Source: Pochonia chlamydosporia 170 (Eukaryota > Ascomycota > Sordariomycetes > Hypocreales > Clavicipitaceae). From it: a stretch of DNA of 64,000 nucleotides. Where the stretch lies: assembly GCF_001653235.2 (NCBI RefSeq), contig NC_035793.1, positions 5,084,001 through 5,148,000 of the forward strand. Direction: 5' to 3'. A program made the position numbers and the translations under genes. Positions 11,811 to 23,502 of the stretch are shown one piece after another; within the stretch, counting starts at the first letter, position 1, and every line of letters starts with the position of its first letter. Under the pieces are notes generated by a model. The model worked only from the letters and a program-made list of their open reading frames with translations. It was not told the origin of the DNA and made no database searches.

Positions 11811-14113
11811 AGTGTGTAAATGGGCGGTATTGCTGTGCAAGGTTGGTATGTGCTCGGTGGTGGCATGCTGGTTGATGCTTGAAGGATGTCAACTCGGACA
11901 GGTAGTTGGTATAATTACAGTTACGTATTAAGGCTTAGCAAGATTGAGGTATCGTGCCAGCTTGAAAGTTGGTGTCGTGGCAATAATATCATTGTTACAA
12001 GTTCCTTGCTGTTAAAACTAGATAATTTGCAACATTGACGGGAGATACTTGTGCCATTTCACAGACTGAAAGCTGATATGACACTCAAACTCCGGCAACG
12101 ACCGACAGGATGGGATAACTCCAGTAGTTACAACACACTTAAGAGCAACTTGATATACTTAAGAGAGCTACTGTAACTCCAGTGTCACTGTTTGAACTTT
12201 ACAACTCCTCAAGGCGTAATCAAGAAAATAATACCAGACTACTTCGGCATCGTGCGAACCGCTCCATCCTCCACATCGACACTCACAATAACACGCCACG
12301 AACTACTTGTCCTACCAGTGGTGCATTCTCGAATCTCCAAACCGGGAAAGCTGACAGAGGCCAACTAGATGCACCATTCTGACTCAATGCTTATGGAAGG
12401 CAGGCAATCAGCACCATCTCGAAGCCCGTCGCCGCCAGCCTCAAAGCTGAGCCTTGCACAACCATTGTACAACACACCATGAATAGCAACCACAACCATT
12501 CAATCATATTCTACGAAACATTACCCTGAGACTGTTTTGCTCCAAAACGATAACGAAACGGCCGCATCACCACCTACTGACTGTCTCTGACGACCAAAAT
12601 AAACATCTGTCTCAAATCAGCTTACTGCACCACACACTCCCCAACATCCACAAATAGCCCAAGACATCAACATGACAGTCAGGAACAGCAAGGGTGTCGG
12701 ACAAGAAAGAAGCCCTCACTCGACACGACATGTGCCAAACATGTGTGCCCGTCCCAACAATTTGGAACCTCAGCCTTATCGACGCGTTCTGGACGAGATT
12801 CATTCTACGTCCCCTGCAGGACTGGTCGTTCGCATAACCAGCCAATCTCGGCAGTTCCAGCTCACATGGATGAATTGGTGAAAAAATGGTCAGCACGGTC
12901 CCCAAACCCACTTCCCACGTTTTTTTTTCATGGCCCGTCGCAAAGGGGGCTGAGGGAGAAATCCAATACCCTCGCAGACTATGGCGTACCTGCATCTCAG
13001 CCAGGCACAAGGTCGGAATACTGGATGAACACCACGTAAATAAATTAAAATTCCATCCTCCCACAATCCGGTTCCAACTCGCCTAACCTGCCCAATAGTG
13101 AAGCAATCCTTTTCAACTTGGGCAGTTGGGAAAAAGCAAAAAACTTCAGCCACACCCGGGTCTGGACCGCCATGATGCGATTTCTGCGCCCTCTTTACTT
13201 TTTCTCAAGGGTCCTTCAGCCTGGCTGGTGAAATGAGCGGAACATGAAAAGTAACTAGATTGTTTTTTTTTTTCTTTTAAACTGGATCTTGGAGTGCAAC
13301 TTTTCGTGGTCCCTGCCAAGACTGGTCATGCCATGTGAGGCCGTGGCAGCCGGATCGACCCAGTTATTATGGTGCCGGGATGTCGTACGCAAGTTGAAAA
13401 AAACAACAAAGACTGAAGTGGACGGGAGTGGATCACTCGCGAATCGTTTTAGTTAGTGGAAGGCTGTGAAAGGACCTAGCTGACCATGTGGCCTGTGGGA
13501 AATTACATCACGAGCAGGGCCAAGACGTTGGGCTTGGCTTGCGTCGTTGTGCGTTGGGGAGGTAAGTAACTGGGGTAATACGAGATGAAAATAGAATGCA
13601 AAATGCAGAATGTATGATGTAAACACTCGTAGGGCTTGCAAATTTCGCGACCACAGTTGATTAACTGAAGGTGAGTAACAGGCAGAGGCAACACGGCCGA
13701 GGTTGATTATATTTCCACGTCAAACATCGTGAAGTGGACTGATGACGGAAGCTAGCATGACACGGTACACGCTAACGCACAAAATTTCAACCATTATTGC
13801 AAGGTGTTCATAAAATACGCAATGAGTCAACCTTTATCGCTGCCTTGTAGGCACCAAGCAACACTGTCACATGAAAGCAAGACAAATATGTATGAGTGGG
13901 ATGAAACATCCATGCGTAAAATTAGAAAATACTAGAAAAGTGTATGTAAAACGTATGTGTGACCAGCCGAAGCTGTCCCATTACCCGTGGTATCCTTCCT
14001 GAGCGCCATGCTTGAAAACCAAATATGAAAAATGCAGGCTTGCAGTAACGACATAATGAATAACATGATGAGTGAAGTTCTCCCTCTGTAGAGCATGCAG
14101 CCAGCGCAATACA
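11811..14113. other. Intergenic, 2.3 kb, no gene supported
   Basis: Open frames up to 150 codons (for example on the minus strand at 12612-13064) lack any motif, hydrophobic pattern or codon bias. Contains a small direct-repeat structure at 12116-12183. The stretch at 13200-14100 is moderately AT-rich and holds the 3' UTR of the next gene. Confidence 0.5.
12116..12183. repeat. Short nested direct repeats
   Basis: TAACTCCAGT occurs at 12116-12125 and again at 12174-12183. Inside the interval ACTTAAGAG also occurs twice. No coding content; could be an excision footprint or a regulatory array. Confidence 0.6.
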
Positions 14114-14866
14114 CTACGCATCCTCCTCCGCCTCATTCTCGTTGAACACAACACCCTTTCTCTTCCAGCCACCCTGCTTCATAAAGTCCTCAAGACTGTC
14201 GAGAGACCGCATAGGTGGCCGCTTAGGCGTCACGTTGCGCTTGTGACTAAAGTTGGGAATCTCCAACGGCAAGTCTGCTTCCGAGTCTGGCGTCTCGTCG
14301 TAGTCATCCGCCGACAGGTCCGCCTGGTCGAGTGTCTGGATGGTGGACTCGGACCATCGTGAGCGAGGCATGGGCGGACGCTTCGCCAGCTGGATCATGA
14401 AGTAGTCTTGAGGTTCTGAAGATTCGATGGAGTGGTCCATGGGTGAGCTGTGCGGCGGGAGCACCATCTCCTTTGGTTGTGAAAAGTGCAGCTCCTGCGC
14501 CTTGCCGACGGTGTACTCCTCATCGATGCTCTGCTGGTCGAACTCCTCGTCGGTAGAATCGTCGAAGAATGTTGACGTGGGCTGGTAGTGACTTCGCTCA
14601 GGGCTGATGAGCGGTCGGTCGTGCAGACGAGGCGGTGGTTGGAAAGTAGGATGTGAGTTGAGAGGGTCGTAGCCGGATGAGGAGCTGGTTGTTGTTCTGG
14701 CGGATGAGGGTACTCGCGCGGTGGATGTTGATGATGAGGATGAAAATGAGCAGCCGGAGGAGAGTGAGCATCCGGAGAAGGAAACCTTGCGGATGTGAAG
14801 GTCCTTGGGCTTGTGTGTCTTTCGCCGTTGGCTGAAGCTGTGGCCTATACTGCCGAGGACGTGCAT
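14114..14866 (-). CDS. Hypothetical serine-rich protein
   Basis: Single exon, 250 residues. I do not recognise a domain. The N terminus is basic (QRRKTHKPKDLHIRK) and followed by a Ser-rich tract. The middle is acidic (FFDDSTDEEFDQQSIDEEY). The C-terminal half has conserved-looking pieces rich in Pro and Arg (RPPMPRSRWSESTIQTLD, KRNVTPKRPPMRSLDSLEDF) ending in GGWKRKGVVF. Several S/T-P and RxxS sites suggest phosphorylation. Codon use is clearly coding, with a strong GC bias at third positions. No signal peptide or membrane span. Likely an intrinsically disordered regulatory protein. Its 5' side faces 8.6 kb without genes, which is unusual and may mean a large regulatory region. Confidence 0.75.
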   Translation of the reverse strand: MHVLGSIGHSFSQRRKTHKPKDLHIRKVSFSGCSLSSGCSFSSSSSTSTARVPSSARTTTSSSSGYDPLNSHPTFQPPPRLHDRPLISPERSHYQPTSTFFDDSTDEEFDQQSIDEEYTVGKAQELHFSQPKEMVLPPHSSPMDHSIESSEPQDYFMIQLAKRPPMPRSRWSESTIQTLDQADLSADDYDETPDSEADLPLEIPNFSHKRNVTPKRPPMRSLDSLEDFMKQGGWKRKGVVFNENEAEEDA

Positions 14867-16794
14867 CTTGGCGGGTTGGTGTGGTAATGCGTATGGTTAG
14901 GAGTTGAAGCGGTCGTGTCCCAAGGTTATATGGGATGAATTGGTTGAGAGCTTCGGGTTTGTAAGCTCCGTCGAAGCCGGATAGTCCGGGGTGTATAAGC
15001 CGGTGATGATGTGGTGATGATGATGATGTCAGATTCTGGTGAAACGTGTGTAAGTGTTGACGGTTCCGGGCAGGTATGTCCTATCCTTGACAGAGGATTG
15101 TCAAGATATGGGAGAGAAAGAGGACGATATTAATATATGTCTGCCTCGAGAACCTAGAATCTTGTGAATAATGTCAGTCTGAGGGCAGATGGACGATCCG
15201 GATGTGGGAAGGCCATTCGATATAAGTGCTTCCTCTCGAGCTCCGCCTGCCAGAGCAATGACCACGACACCGCTGCAGGTACCGAATGTACCTACGCAGC
15301 ATGTACGTCAACACTTTGGCCCAGCCAAGGAAAATGGTGTGGTCTGGTGGGAGTGGGAGGGTGTGGCAGGGTGTGGGATTTGAAGCAGGGGACATGGATG
15401 TCGTCGATGAATGTGACCAACTTGATGGGCCACGACCCTCACTCACCTCACCTCAACCCTTCACACCAACAAAGTCAAGTTGAGTCCAGCCAAGACAATC
15501 ACACACCCCTGTCAGGAAGAAAAAAAGCGTCGTCTTGCCCGTCGTCAGTCGCGGCTCCGCCACCAAAACGCCTCGCCCGCGCTAGTTTCTTGGGCAGGAA
15601 GAGCGAGCAAAAGTTGAGTTTTTGACCTGTCTCGTCTTGTCTTGGGCTGACGATTGGGAACTTTACGGGACTTATCCTGAAATACTGGAGCTGAAACAGA
15701 CAGAGTTAACTTTTTCACTAGAGTCCACTCGCCCACACCTGATAGTGACGAGACCCGAATGGACTGAATTTCAGGCCAGTCGTTCCCGTTAATCCTCCGT
15801 TGATGGAGAAGGTGAGAAATACAGCGAGAATTCGGCGATAAATGTGGTCCGGCTTGAGCACACGCGCCAGTGAGTGAGGGATCCGAGGTCCGAAATGGTC
15901 TGCACTGGATTACGGGATATACTACAATGGTGATGATCCGGTCCTGTATGTACATACTCCGTACACCGTAAAGCTGATAAACTTTAATACATGCCCAAAA
16001 AAGAAAAGCATCAAGTGTCAGTGTCTTCACCATCCAATTTCCCATTCAGCTCTTCTCAGCCGTAACAAATCTAGATCAAGCGAAAGCGGACATCCCGATC
16101 ACACCCAAACCCCATCATGATGAAGCCCGCAAAGAGACAGAATGCTCGTCTCCGAATGGACTGCTGAACGAGCATACCCCTGTCCCCCATTGAAGTCATC
16201 CAATCCACCTGGCTCGTATGTTTCCGCGCTCCCACCAACGAGAGCCACCTGCACTAGCCGGGCCCTTGCTGGGCTGACGGAGCTTTGGGCCCGTCATTTT
16301 TGTTTCCCACTTTGCCGGACAGTACAGAGGAGTAGGTACTCTAGAGTGGCATAGGTCGCAAGTTTGCGGAGAGAGGTACGGTGACTCTGGTTCGTAGCTG
16401 GAACCCCCCCTGTCGGATGTTCGCTTGGCCTTGTACGAGGGGCTATCGTTCGGATCTTGGTTTTACGGTTGCTATTGTTGGATCTTGCTTACAGGGCGGA
16501 GCATAGCCTAGCAGGTTCAAGTAATTTATGAATACGCACGTTTCACTTTCCGAGTTTCGTCGTGGGGAAACAGATTACGAGGAGTGAGATGCGTTTGAAA
16601 TAGAACTGAGAGCATTGACACTTGTAACAATCTGAACTGGTACAACTACACTCCGTATGTATCCTTATCGGCCGGTTGCGATGATCTGAAGGAAGCGCGG
16701 GGGGCAGCAAAAACTCAAAACTCAAAACGCCAAACACCGAAGCCACAGTGCCATGTCAAGCCGCAAAAGATACTTGCAACAGTACTTGAAAATG

Positions 16795-16912
16795 CAGAGG
16801 CTTGTCAAAAGCATTTGGATTTGCAAAAGGTATTGTATATCGCAGTGTGTGCTACAAATATATCACGATATGTTAGTGTATACTTGGGTGTGGGCAACTG
16901 TTCACAACAGAA
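16795..16912 (+). mobile_element. Degenerate MITE, copy 1
   Basis: Shares with the other three copies the core TTAGTGTATACTTGG preceded by TATCGC...GTGTGCT, and a left end CAGAGGCTTGTCAAAAGCAT resembling the terminal repeat. The ends are diverged and the flanking TA is not clear, so boundaries are approximate. Confidence 0.55.
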
Positions 16913-19303
16913 GCCATGTAACTCCGTACAGTCGCATTCAACTCGGCATTTCACCATCATGTCTATCCATTCTTGTCTGTGATGGCATCTCATCTTACTT
17001 ACTCCGGACTCCTCCTCAATTGGGTCATGAGAAGGGCGGCCCAACACAAAGTCGGCCATGTTACATCATTCCCAAAGAGCGTGCATGAAGCAAGAGTCAC
17101 GACCTGGCCTGCTGTAGATTTGAGGAGCACGCAAGCACGCTCGCCTGTCTGACTGAGTGAGTGAATGACCTTCACCGCGCATTCGCCGTGTCGAATTGTC
17201 GCAACATTTAATCTCGGGCGGTCCACTTGTGCAGACCGCTTTGCCAAGGGAGACGTCGTGAAGCGCGGTCAACATCCTTTTTTCCCAGAGCGGCCCGCAG
17301 CAGTCAGTCAGTGATGTTGGTTGCCTGTCACTCGGTACTGTATCTACTCTAACTGGATCCATAACCATGTGTGTCTGGTGTGTCTGGTTATGTGTGAGAT
17401 GGTGTGTTGGTGTTGGTGTGCGTCGGATCAAGTGGGCGGCATGGAGCACGGAGTCGAGACAGTAGAACACCACGACAGACAGACACCATCAATTGGCCCA
17501 TGAGCGAGAAAGCCAGCCCATTCAAGTGGCATCAGCCATCATCAGAACGGGGGGAGCATCAAAGTGGCTGCCCGGTGCCTGAGCCTGGACCACGATGAGA
17601 ACCAAGCCAGGCCAAGCCCGGTCTGTTCTGCCCCCAAGTCTCTCGTCCATTATTCATCAAGTATTCGTACCTGATGCTAATCCCTCTTGGGGATCTATTT
17701 TGTGCATCTCGTGACTGTTCCTGTGCCTGTGCCTGAATCAGATCGGCTCACGACTGGAATGGTGTCAAGCACTTTTGCGGTTTTGCTTTTTTCTCGCACA
17801 CTAGCAAATGTCTTGGTCGGCTATCATTCTGCTACCGATAGCCACATCTTCTGTATGCTTCGTTTCTTTTGTCGGGTCTTTCGTTTCTTTTGTAAAACAA
17901 GCGGTGGGCATGCATTAATGGCCGATGATGCTGATATCAATTAACGCGGGTTGCTTGTAAGTTGAGAATCGCGATCACCAACTGATAATCGCGATTTCAA
18001 ACCTCGTGCCCCCGTCCATGGTGTTTGACACGGGCAATTGAGGCTCATCGCCATAAAGCAAGCATACATGTCCATGGCGGTGCGGCAAAAGCCGCAAAAC
18101 CTGAGAGTGTCTGATGTGTCCATCCTCCCATGCCGATTCCCATGCCATGGCCAGACCGCTTCGTCCGTTCAATACCCCAACCCAGCATCGATTGGGAAGA
18201 TAGCAGATGCATGTACGGTATATTTCGACGGTCACCGCCAATAGCGTCCGTCCAGCTGATGTTCACCCCCGGCCCACGGTCTGGTACGTAGTCTGGGGCT
18301 GAAATCAGAGACACGCAATTTCCCGTGACACCGCAGCACAGCGCAGCAAGGGTTTTTGGTGCTTGCAATGTAGATGAGATGCGATGCGCGGCGGGCCGCA
18401 AAGTGCCGCAATTGTGGGCAGAGGTGAAATTGCGCCTATTGTAGAGTAGTGATGATGATGTTGAGTCAAGAGTAGAGGGTAAAGACTATCAAGTATCATT
18501 GCGACGCCCGAAAGCTGACGGAAACTAACAAATGCCTCGTCCGACAATCATATCGAGTGATTCATCAGCCCATAGAGACACCGTCGACAAGGCTATCTGT
18601 GTACATTGGCAATATCGGCACGGTGGAACAGTCTGGCCTTTGTAATCCTCCGCCCCCGTTTCGTTTCAACTTGACTTGACTGGAAATGATTCCATCTTCC
18701 GCCCGGTATATCCGGTTGCGCGGCTTACATACGCCCAGTCTTTGGGATACACGTGGATGCTCCTCTTTAATGTACGTTACCATAACTGCTACACATACTG
18801 TACCGCATGTATCATGTCATCCTCAAACTAGATGTAATCAAAAACGCCCAGATGACCTGACCAGAGCAGACCAGACCATCCATCCGCCCTCCCGTTGTCA
18901 AAATCCACTCAATCCATGGCCAAGCCCAAGCCAAAGACCAAGCCCAAGCCCACATGAGCATGAGCCTCTGCAACGCCAAAACAAAAGTCACTCACCGCAT
19001 CGTCAAGCAGCCAATGACAAAGCCCATCCATATTCCCCGCAGCTCGATTTGCCTCAGAGTGACTGACTGTCTGTGTCTGAGTCTGGGTACCCCGTATGAC
19101 TCTGCTTAACCCTCCTCATGAATCCATTTTGATCCAGAGGCGGGGACAAGCGAAGGCGGGATTAGCGCGCCTCTGCCAAGCCAGCTCTGGTAGATTGTCC
19201 ATTCTCTCTCACACACTCACGGTCATGATCCAAATTGAAAGAGGAAGCTTGGCTCTGGCCCTTGCAGCTGTGTCCGTGGCCGTTCTGCAGGCCAAGTTGG
19301 CGG

Positions 19304-19333
19304 TGCGTTGCGTTGCGTTGCGTTGCATTGCAG
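19304..19333 (+). repeat. Pentanucleotide microsatellite (TGCGT)n
   Basis: Four exact TGCGT units from 19304 to 19323 followed by the degenerate units TGCAT and TGCAG. Non-coding context. Confidence 0.85.
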
Positions 19334-21365
19334 TAGCGGGCAGGGCTTCGGCTTCTTGCAGGAAGATACGGTTGAAGAGGGGAGGCTTCGGGCTGTTGAT
19401 TACTTTCTACCGATTGATTTGCTGTCAAGTGCTTGCCTTTGTCTGATGCTGTGAGTCTTGATCGGGGGGTTTTCACAACCGTTGAGAGAGTTGCTTCGTT
19501 TCTCCGCACTTTGACGGCTCGTGGCTTCAAGTCACTTACACGGCAGAAAGGGCTCAACTTGTTTTCTGAGACGCCACATGCACAAGTACCCCAGACGGAG
19601 TGCTCATATCACTTGACACTGGATACTGAGCACAGGAACGCAGTCGGGCTAATTCGCAATAACCAAAGCGACATTGCTCTACCGTCCGGACCACATGTAC
19701 TCTAAGCATCTGGTGCGTGCCTGTTTCATCCTTCTCAGAATAGCTCCCGTAGATTACACTCCTGTACGATAGTCTACCGCCGGTGACGCTCGTCCGTGCC
19801 TAATGAACCTCAAACCCTCAAAACCCCAACATTTGAACCCGACAAGTCATCAAACGGGGGAAAAGCCAGGTCGGTGAGATGGAGGCCGCGCGTGGTCTTC
19901 CATCCTTTCTGTCTGTGCGCCGTGGCCGATGCGTATGACGTGTAAGTTTTTCAGGGCATCATGGTCGCCGTCATGGGAATTAGCATAGTCCCCGGTGAGA
20001 TGAACTGGACTGCGGCTGGCCATTGCTCTTCTGGAAGGGCTGCCAATTTGTTTGCCATGTGTATCGCCGAGCAGTGACTACTATCACCAACAGATGGTTT
20101 TGGATCAGCTTGCCCATCGTCATATTACTTACTGTACGCCTTTGTCGTAATTAGACACGAAAAGCCATACGCCCTCTGTCTAGATTCTGGACTCTCGGCT
20201 CTTCCATCGTGACTACCACCGGCGATATCCTACACTCATCAAGTACAACCCGTTTCTATCCGTGCCTCAACCAATTCCGACGGATGAGGCACAATATTGC
20301 CAAAACCATCTTCTCCATTACATTATGAATGACCCTCTATTCCGATCTGTAAATCAATTCGTCCATATGCGAACAGTGGCAAAACTCAGAAACTCTAGAT
20401 CTGCCACAATTCCACTATAAACGGGCGTCGCGACAACAACTTTCACCTGCCACAACCACGATCACAACCACAAATACAGCCACAGTTGATCATCTCAACG
20501 GTTGCCCCGACGAGCCATGTTTGTGCCTGGTCAATCACAGCCCTCTCTCCCATCACGGTCCCTGTGCCACACAACCACATTTCTCATGGATATTCCTTGA
20601 TTGAGCTGAATTCTCCACTTGGCCTTGGTTTAGACCTTCCAGCCGTTCAAGGTTGCACCACAAAGCGCCACTGGTTCACGCCATGCCGTTGCCCCTCTCG
20701 CTGAGTCCTGGTGGCCATCTCAACTTCTCTGCCTCTTCTAGTCAACCAGTGAATGGTTGACTGGGTCACTCCCGCACTGGGGATGGCAGGCTTGGCCGAG
20801 CTCTATATGGCCTGAGATGGCCCTCTTGTAAGAATAGTCAAACGCCACAATCGGAGAAAGAGGTGGTTACCGTTTTCAGAATCGCACAATTGAAGCTGTC
20901 CCTGTGGCGTTAAGAATCACAACTAAACGAGTAGTTTACAGCTGCAGTGGCGATTTAAACGAAACGGAGAGTTTGATCGCAATCCGTTACGGGTTGCGGG
21001 GAGACTCGGGCGTAAGTGCTGTTAGCTGGAGGAGCAGTTAATCGGCCGATGAGTTTAAAGTTCTGTCAAGTGGGTGTGTTTGGAGCACAAGACTCAACTT
21101 GTGTATCGATGGAGTTGGGTACATGGAGATACATTTAAGGCAGCATCATCAAAGACAACTAAACAGCTATGCGGGAAACGCCGCAAAAGACGTAGTAAAT
21201 GCCACAACTCAAACCAAGGCGGGGATATAGGCCCTGCGAAGCAAAGTGAGGGGAAATGCACATCTCCAACTACAAAAGGGCTCGAGGCGTATGTGAGGCC
21301 AGGCAGGCAAAGGCAAGGATCTGGCGATCTGCCAATTTGAGGCGTCGCTAAGCTCTAGTAGTGTA

Positions 21366-21468
21366 CGGTCTGTGGTGAAAAGTATTTGCTTATAGCCAAG
21401 TATACACTAACACATCCCAGTATACCTTAGCACATAACGTGATAAGCGATACCTTTCCCTTCCCACTG
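21366..21468 (-). mobile_element. MITE, copy 2 (103 bp, intact ends)
   Basis: Flanked by TA at 21364-21365 and 21469-21470. Read on the minus strand it starts CAGTGGGAAGGG, passes through TATCACGTTATGTGCT and TTAGTGTATACTTGG, and ends CACCACAGACCG. The ends are imperfect inverted repeats (CAGTSKG...). No coding capacity. The TA duplication and CAGT ends suggest mobilisation by a Tc1/mariner-type transposase. Confidence 0.75.
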
Positions 21469-23502
21469 TATTGCCTACCTTGGTAGTTGTATCCTGCCAT
21501 CCATCATGCAGAGACGGCATCAAGTGCGGGGAAATGGAATTCACTTTTGCCATGACGAGCTCCTCAATCTTGCTGCCGTAATAGTCAAGCTGTTGAATCG
21601 TGATCCAAAGTTCTTGTCCAAGCCCGAACCCCGTATTGGTGAAACAACCGGGCAATCAATGCCATCGGAACTCGTAAACAACGCATGATTGAAAAGCTCC
21701 GAGAACCAACGGCCACCAAGCCAAGCTTTTCACTCGGACTCCATGTCTGTCTGTTTCGAGGAAACGTGCATAAGTGATGTGCGGAGATAACCCTGCATAA
21801 ACGTGTATCTTGCAAACAAACTTGACAACTACCTTGGCAAACATGCATCATGGACGCAACCCTGCCGATGAGAACGTTTGATCACCATCAACTCTCCATA
21901 TTCAGTAATCTCTCCCGGTCCATTAAACACTTGCCTCTTTGTATAACGTGCTCTATTTCTCAGTGCTACCTGTTGCCCATGATCCCCCATCCTGTCTCAT
22001 TGGTCCATCATCCTTGTTGGCAGATCTGCGTATAGCGTCATCCACGCCAGGCATACCCTGGAGAACGACATCATGGCTGACAATCTGATACATTCATTCT
22101 TGTTTGTGTCCTCGGCGTGATTTTGACCTCGCTTGACTTGTTTACGGTGCATTTGCCCACCATCGGTTACGCGGCCGTTTACATGTTTTGCTGGCCGAAT
22201 ACTACGTGATGCTCGATGCCGTCGTCGGCGATGCGATCGATGTATCTGACCCTGATTTGCAAGGATTATTTACCTGTGATGCTAGCAATTATTTGGCAAT
22301 TGTGCTCATCTTTTTTTCCCGGACCCTGATTTGTGCTGCGTCTTTGTTACAATTGCCACCGATTCCGCCTCTGTTTCAACAGACCGACGATTCGGCTCAA
22401 CATGTTGGTCCGCTTTCATGAAATTCACGCTCCTTGGGTAGATAGCACTTCAATGTTGCTTCCAATAATGCTATAGTTACGCACAGACTATTCGATTCCG
22501 GGGCCAAAAGCACAGGCACATGGCCATCCATACTATCAGTAATCACAACACCATCTCGATGCAGTGCCATGCACCTCACACTTGACAATAACCTCATGCA
22601 TGTCATGTCTTGCGCTTTACTAAACCTCTCAACTCACCCAACTAATGGCATCTAAGTGCGTACAGTAGCTTCTTTTCAGTGTAACCTCTGCTGCCGACCG
22701 CGGTCCCCCATCACACAACATCACCAGATATGCAAGGGATGCCTCTTCTCACTACCAACAAAGGCCAAGGCCGTACTACCAACCCATCAAACTCCCAATA
22801 ATGCACATACCCCCTCACAGACCACACCGTTCCCCGCCAGACCTGTCTTTCAATGTCATGATCGAAGTTTCCACGGTTCCATCGGACGCCGGGCTTCTCA
22901 TCCACCGCCTTTCTCCCTTGACCTCGTGGCAATTAACGCCTTACCAAGGTGAAAAAGCAAACAGACAGACACCTTTACGTCATTGTCCTTGATACCGAAT
23001 ACCCGTCATCTGCACATCAACAATACAATGCGGCGTATTTTTGCTACAACATTAGTGCTTGTCGTGCGCTGATCTTGTTTCGGTACCCCTGAATTGCTGT
23101 GTGATTTGCATTCCGGCGCGGTGTTTTTTTGTAAATCGCGTATAGTGGTCCCTGATTTGACTGTTGACGGGGAGGGTGAATACTGGCAGTACGAAATGAA
23201 TGTACGCGATGCTGTTGATTGCTTCGTAATTACAGTGAAACTATGACGTGATTGACAATTCTTAAGTAGATATCACGCTGCTGCTATGCCTAACAGGAGA
23301 CTCCTTTCATGCATTCTTGACCGCTGTGTAGACAACACTACAGACTGGTTGACTCGTATGAACATCAATGGCACGGGGATTGTTGAAACAATCGGTGATG
23401 ATGATTCTTCATCTCGATTCGTCTACCTCTCAGAATGAGCCGAGTGCCAATTGCCCTGACCCCCAGTCAAGTAATGCTCCTTGCACGAAAAGAAGCAAAG
23501 AA

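Larger units (their letters stand above)
14867..23502. other. Gene desert of 8.6 kb
   Basis: No frame on either strand carries a recognisable domain, and I found no convincing chain of exons. The sequence is not AT-rich. It looks like long promoter/UTR or non-coding transcribed sequence, with short simple repeats (TGCGT array at 19304; CCAAGCC-type repeats near 18920-18950; GATGAT near 15005) and two MITE copies (16.8 and 21.4 kb). tRNA-like T-arms were searched by eye without success. Confidence 0.55.

Noticed and set aside
12612..13064. 150-codon minus-strand frame
   Set aside because: No signal, domain or codon bias; composition like flanking non-coding DNA.
15164..15625. 153-codon plus-strand frame
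   Set aside because: Lacks motifs and sits in the upstream region of the 14.1 kb gene; overlapping frames are equally long.
15545..16045. 166-codon minus-strand frame
   Set aside because: No recognisable features; overlaps another equally poor frame.
15000..23500. CRISPR-like or secondary-metabolite core gene in the desert
   Set aside because: No regular spaced repeats and no PKS, NRPS or terpene motifs found.
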